In this document: piece after piece, positions 5,204 through 5,868 of the stretch | Numbering within the stretch: the stretch's first letter is position 1 | Layout: each line of letters opens with the position of its first letter | Assembly: GCA_025936015.1 (NCBI GenBank) | Contig: JAICUE010000182.1 | Location: 1 to 5,868 of the forward strand | DNA length: 5,868 nucleotides | Direction: 5' to 3' | Source: Gemmatimonadaceae bacterium | Lineage (GTDB): Bacteria; Gemmatimonadota; Gemmatimonadetes; Gemmatimonadales; Gemmatimonadaceae | Position numbers and translations under genes: made by a program | The notes under the pieces: model-generated | Database searches by the model: none | What the model was told of the DNA's origin: nothing | Seen by the model: the letters and a program-made list of their open reading frames with translations, nothing else

Positions 5204-5868
5204 TCCGTTTCACGGACGTCACCAAGGAATACGCGCGCACCGGCGTCGCGCTCACCGACATCAACCTCCAGGTCAACAAGGGCGAGTTCGTCTTTCTCAC
5301 GGGCCCGAGCGGCAGCGGGAAGAGCACGATTCTCAAGCTGATCTACATGGAGGAGCTGCCGACTGCCGGCGAGGTTCGCGTCAGCGGCTTGAGCACCACC
5401 GCGCTGCGCCGCGGCGACGTCGCGAAGCTCCGTCGCAAGCTCGGCATCGTCTTCCAGGATTTCCGCCTGCTGGAAGATCGCACGATCGAGCGGAACGTCG
5501 CCTTCGCCCTCGAGGTCACCGGCGCGCCGCGGGCGAACATTCCCACGCGGGTGAGCCGGCTGCTGACGCAGGTCGGACTCGCGTCGAAGGCGACGGCCTA
5601 TCCACGCGAGCTCTCCGGCGGGGAGCAGCAGCGCGTCGCGATCGCACGTGCGCTCGTGAACGAGCCGTACGTCCTGATCGCCGACGAGCCGACCGGAAAC
5701 CTCGACGATCGCGCGACGCGCGGAATCTTCCAGCTGCTGCGCGAGATCAACGCGTCAGGCACCGCGGTGGTGATGGCGACGCACAACCTCGAGCTGATTC
5801 GCCGCTCCGATTACCGAACCATCGAGATCAATCGCGGCGCGATCGTGTTCGACTCGGGCGAGAACAAG
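5200..5868 (+). CDS. ftsE: Cell-division ABC transporter ATPase FtsE, 3' end cut by window
   Basis: 223 codons are open to the window edge without a stop. FtsE proteins are usually about 220-230 residues, so only a few residues should be missing. FtsE is the cytoplasmic ATPase that pairs with membrane protein FtsX at the divisome and drives activation of peptidoglycan hydrolases. Motifs in order: start MIRFTDVTKEY, Walker A GPSGSGKS (35-42, Lys41), Q-loop VFQDFRLL (Gln86), signature LSGGEQQ (138-144), Walker B VLIADEP with Asp162 and Glu163, D-loop GNLDD, and H-loop His195 in MATHNL. MATH and FQDxxLL are typical of FtsE rather than of LolD or MacB ATPases. The GTG start overlaps the upstream TGA and has GGGAG 7 bases before it inside a hairpin loop. 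All catalytic residues are present. ftsX is expected directly downstream, outside this window. Confidence 0.93.
   Translation, partial: MIRFTDVTKEYARTGVALTDINLQVNKGEFVFLTGPSGSGKSTILKLIYMEELPTAGEVRVSGLSTTALRRGDVAKLRRKLGIVFQDFRLLEDRTIERNVAFALEVTGAPRANIPTRVSRLLTQVGLASKATAYPRELSGGEQQRVAIARALVNEPYVLIADEPTGNLDDRATRGIFQLLREINASGTAVVMATHNLELIRRSDYRTIEINRGAIVFDSGENK

Noticed and set aside
1..5868. Mobile elements, CRISPR arrays, tRNA/rRNA genes or prophage genes
   Set aside because: Coding sequence fills the window almost completely, with no direct-repeat arrays, transposase motifs or tRNA-like cloverleaf noticed.

Overview
The window is a densely packed, single-strand (+) stretch of GC-rich bacterial DNA holding eight genes. 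The first is cut by the left edge and the last by the right edge. A glycosyltransferase family 9 (ADP-heptose:LPS heptosyltransferase-like) C-terminus implies a Gram-negative-type outer envelope. The strong G/C bias, frequent GTG starts and overall gene style would suit Gemmatimonadota or a similar high-GC diderm phylum. That phylum guess is impression only and cannot be proven from this sequence.

Layout. (1) 3-284: end of a GT9 heptosyltransferase. (2) 281-1291: ROK-family sugar kinase (glucokinase type) with intact zinc and catalytic motifs. (3) 1288-2265: PfkB/ribokinase-family kinase of unknown substrate. (4) 2262-3152: STAS-like domain fused to a GHKL (RsbW/SpoIIAB-like) ATPase. (5) 3149-3703: DUF4325-type STAS-like domain followed by a probable winged helix. 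(6) 3700-4038: small unrecognised protein, possibly a double-psi beta-barrel. (7) 4064-5203: AI-2E/PerM-family membrane protein. (8) 5200-end: FtsE, the cell-division ABC ATPase, lacking only its last residues or stop codon.

Six of the seven junctions are 4-base stop/start overlaps (four GTGA, two ATGA). The only gap is 25 bases, before the AI-2E gene. No promoter or rho-independent terminator is visible, so all eight genes probably share one transcript that enters from the left and continues rightwards, where ftsX would be expected. Translation of most genes is probably coupled. A perfect 10-bp hairpin with a GGGA loop lies over the ftsE start codon and would make ftsE translation depend on ribosomes finishing the upstream gene.

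Biologically, the operon combines envelope sugar metabolism (heptosyltransferase, two sugar kinases), an unexplained two-protein signalling module (STAS-GHKL ATPase plus DUF4325-wHTH), a small unknown protein, and envelope/division functions (AI-2E family protein, FtsE). The signalling pair and the small protein are the parts most likely to represent undescribed biology. No RNA genes, mobile elements, CRISPR arrays or long repeats were seen, and there is no gene-free stretch longer than 25 bases.
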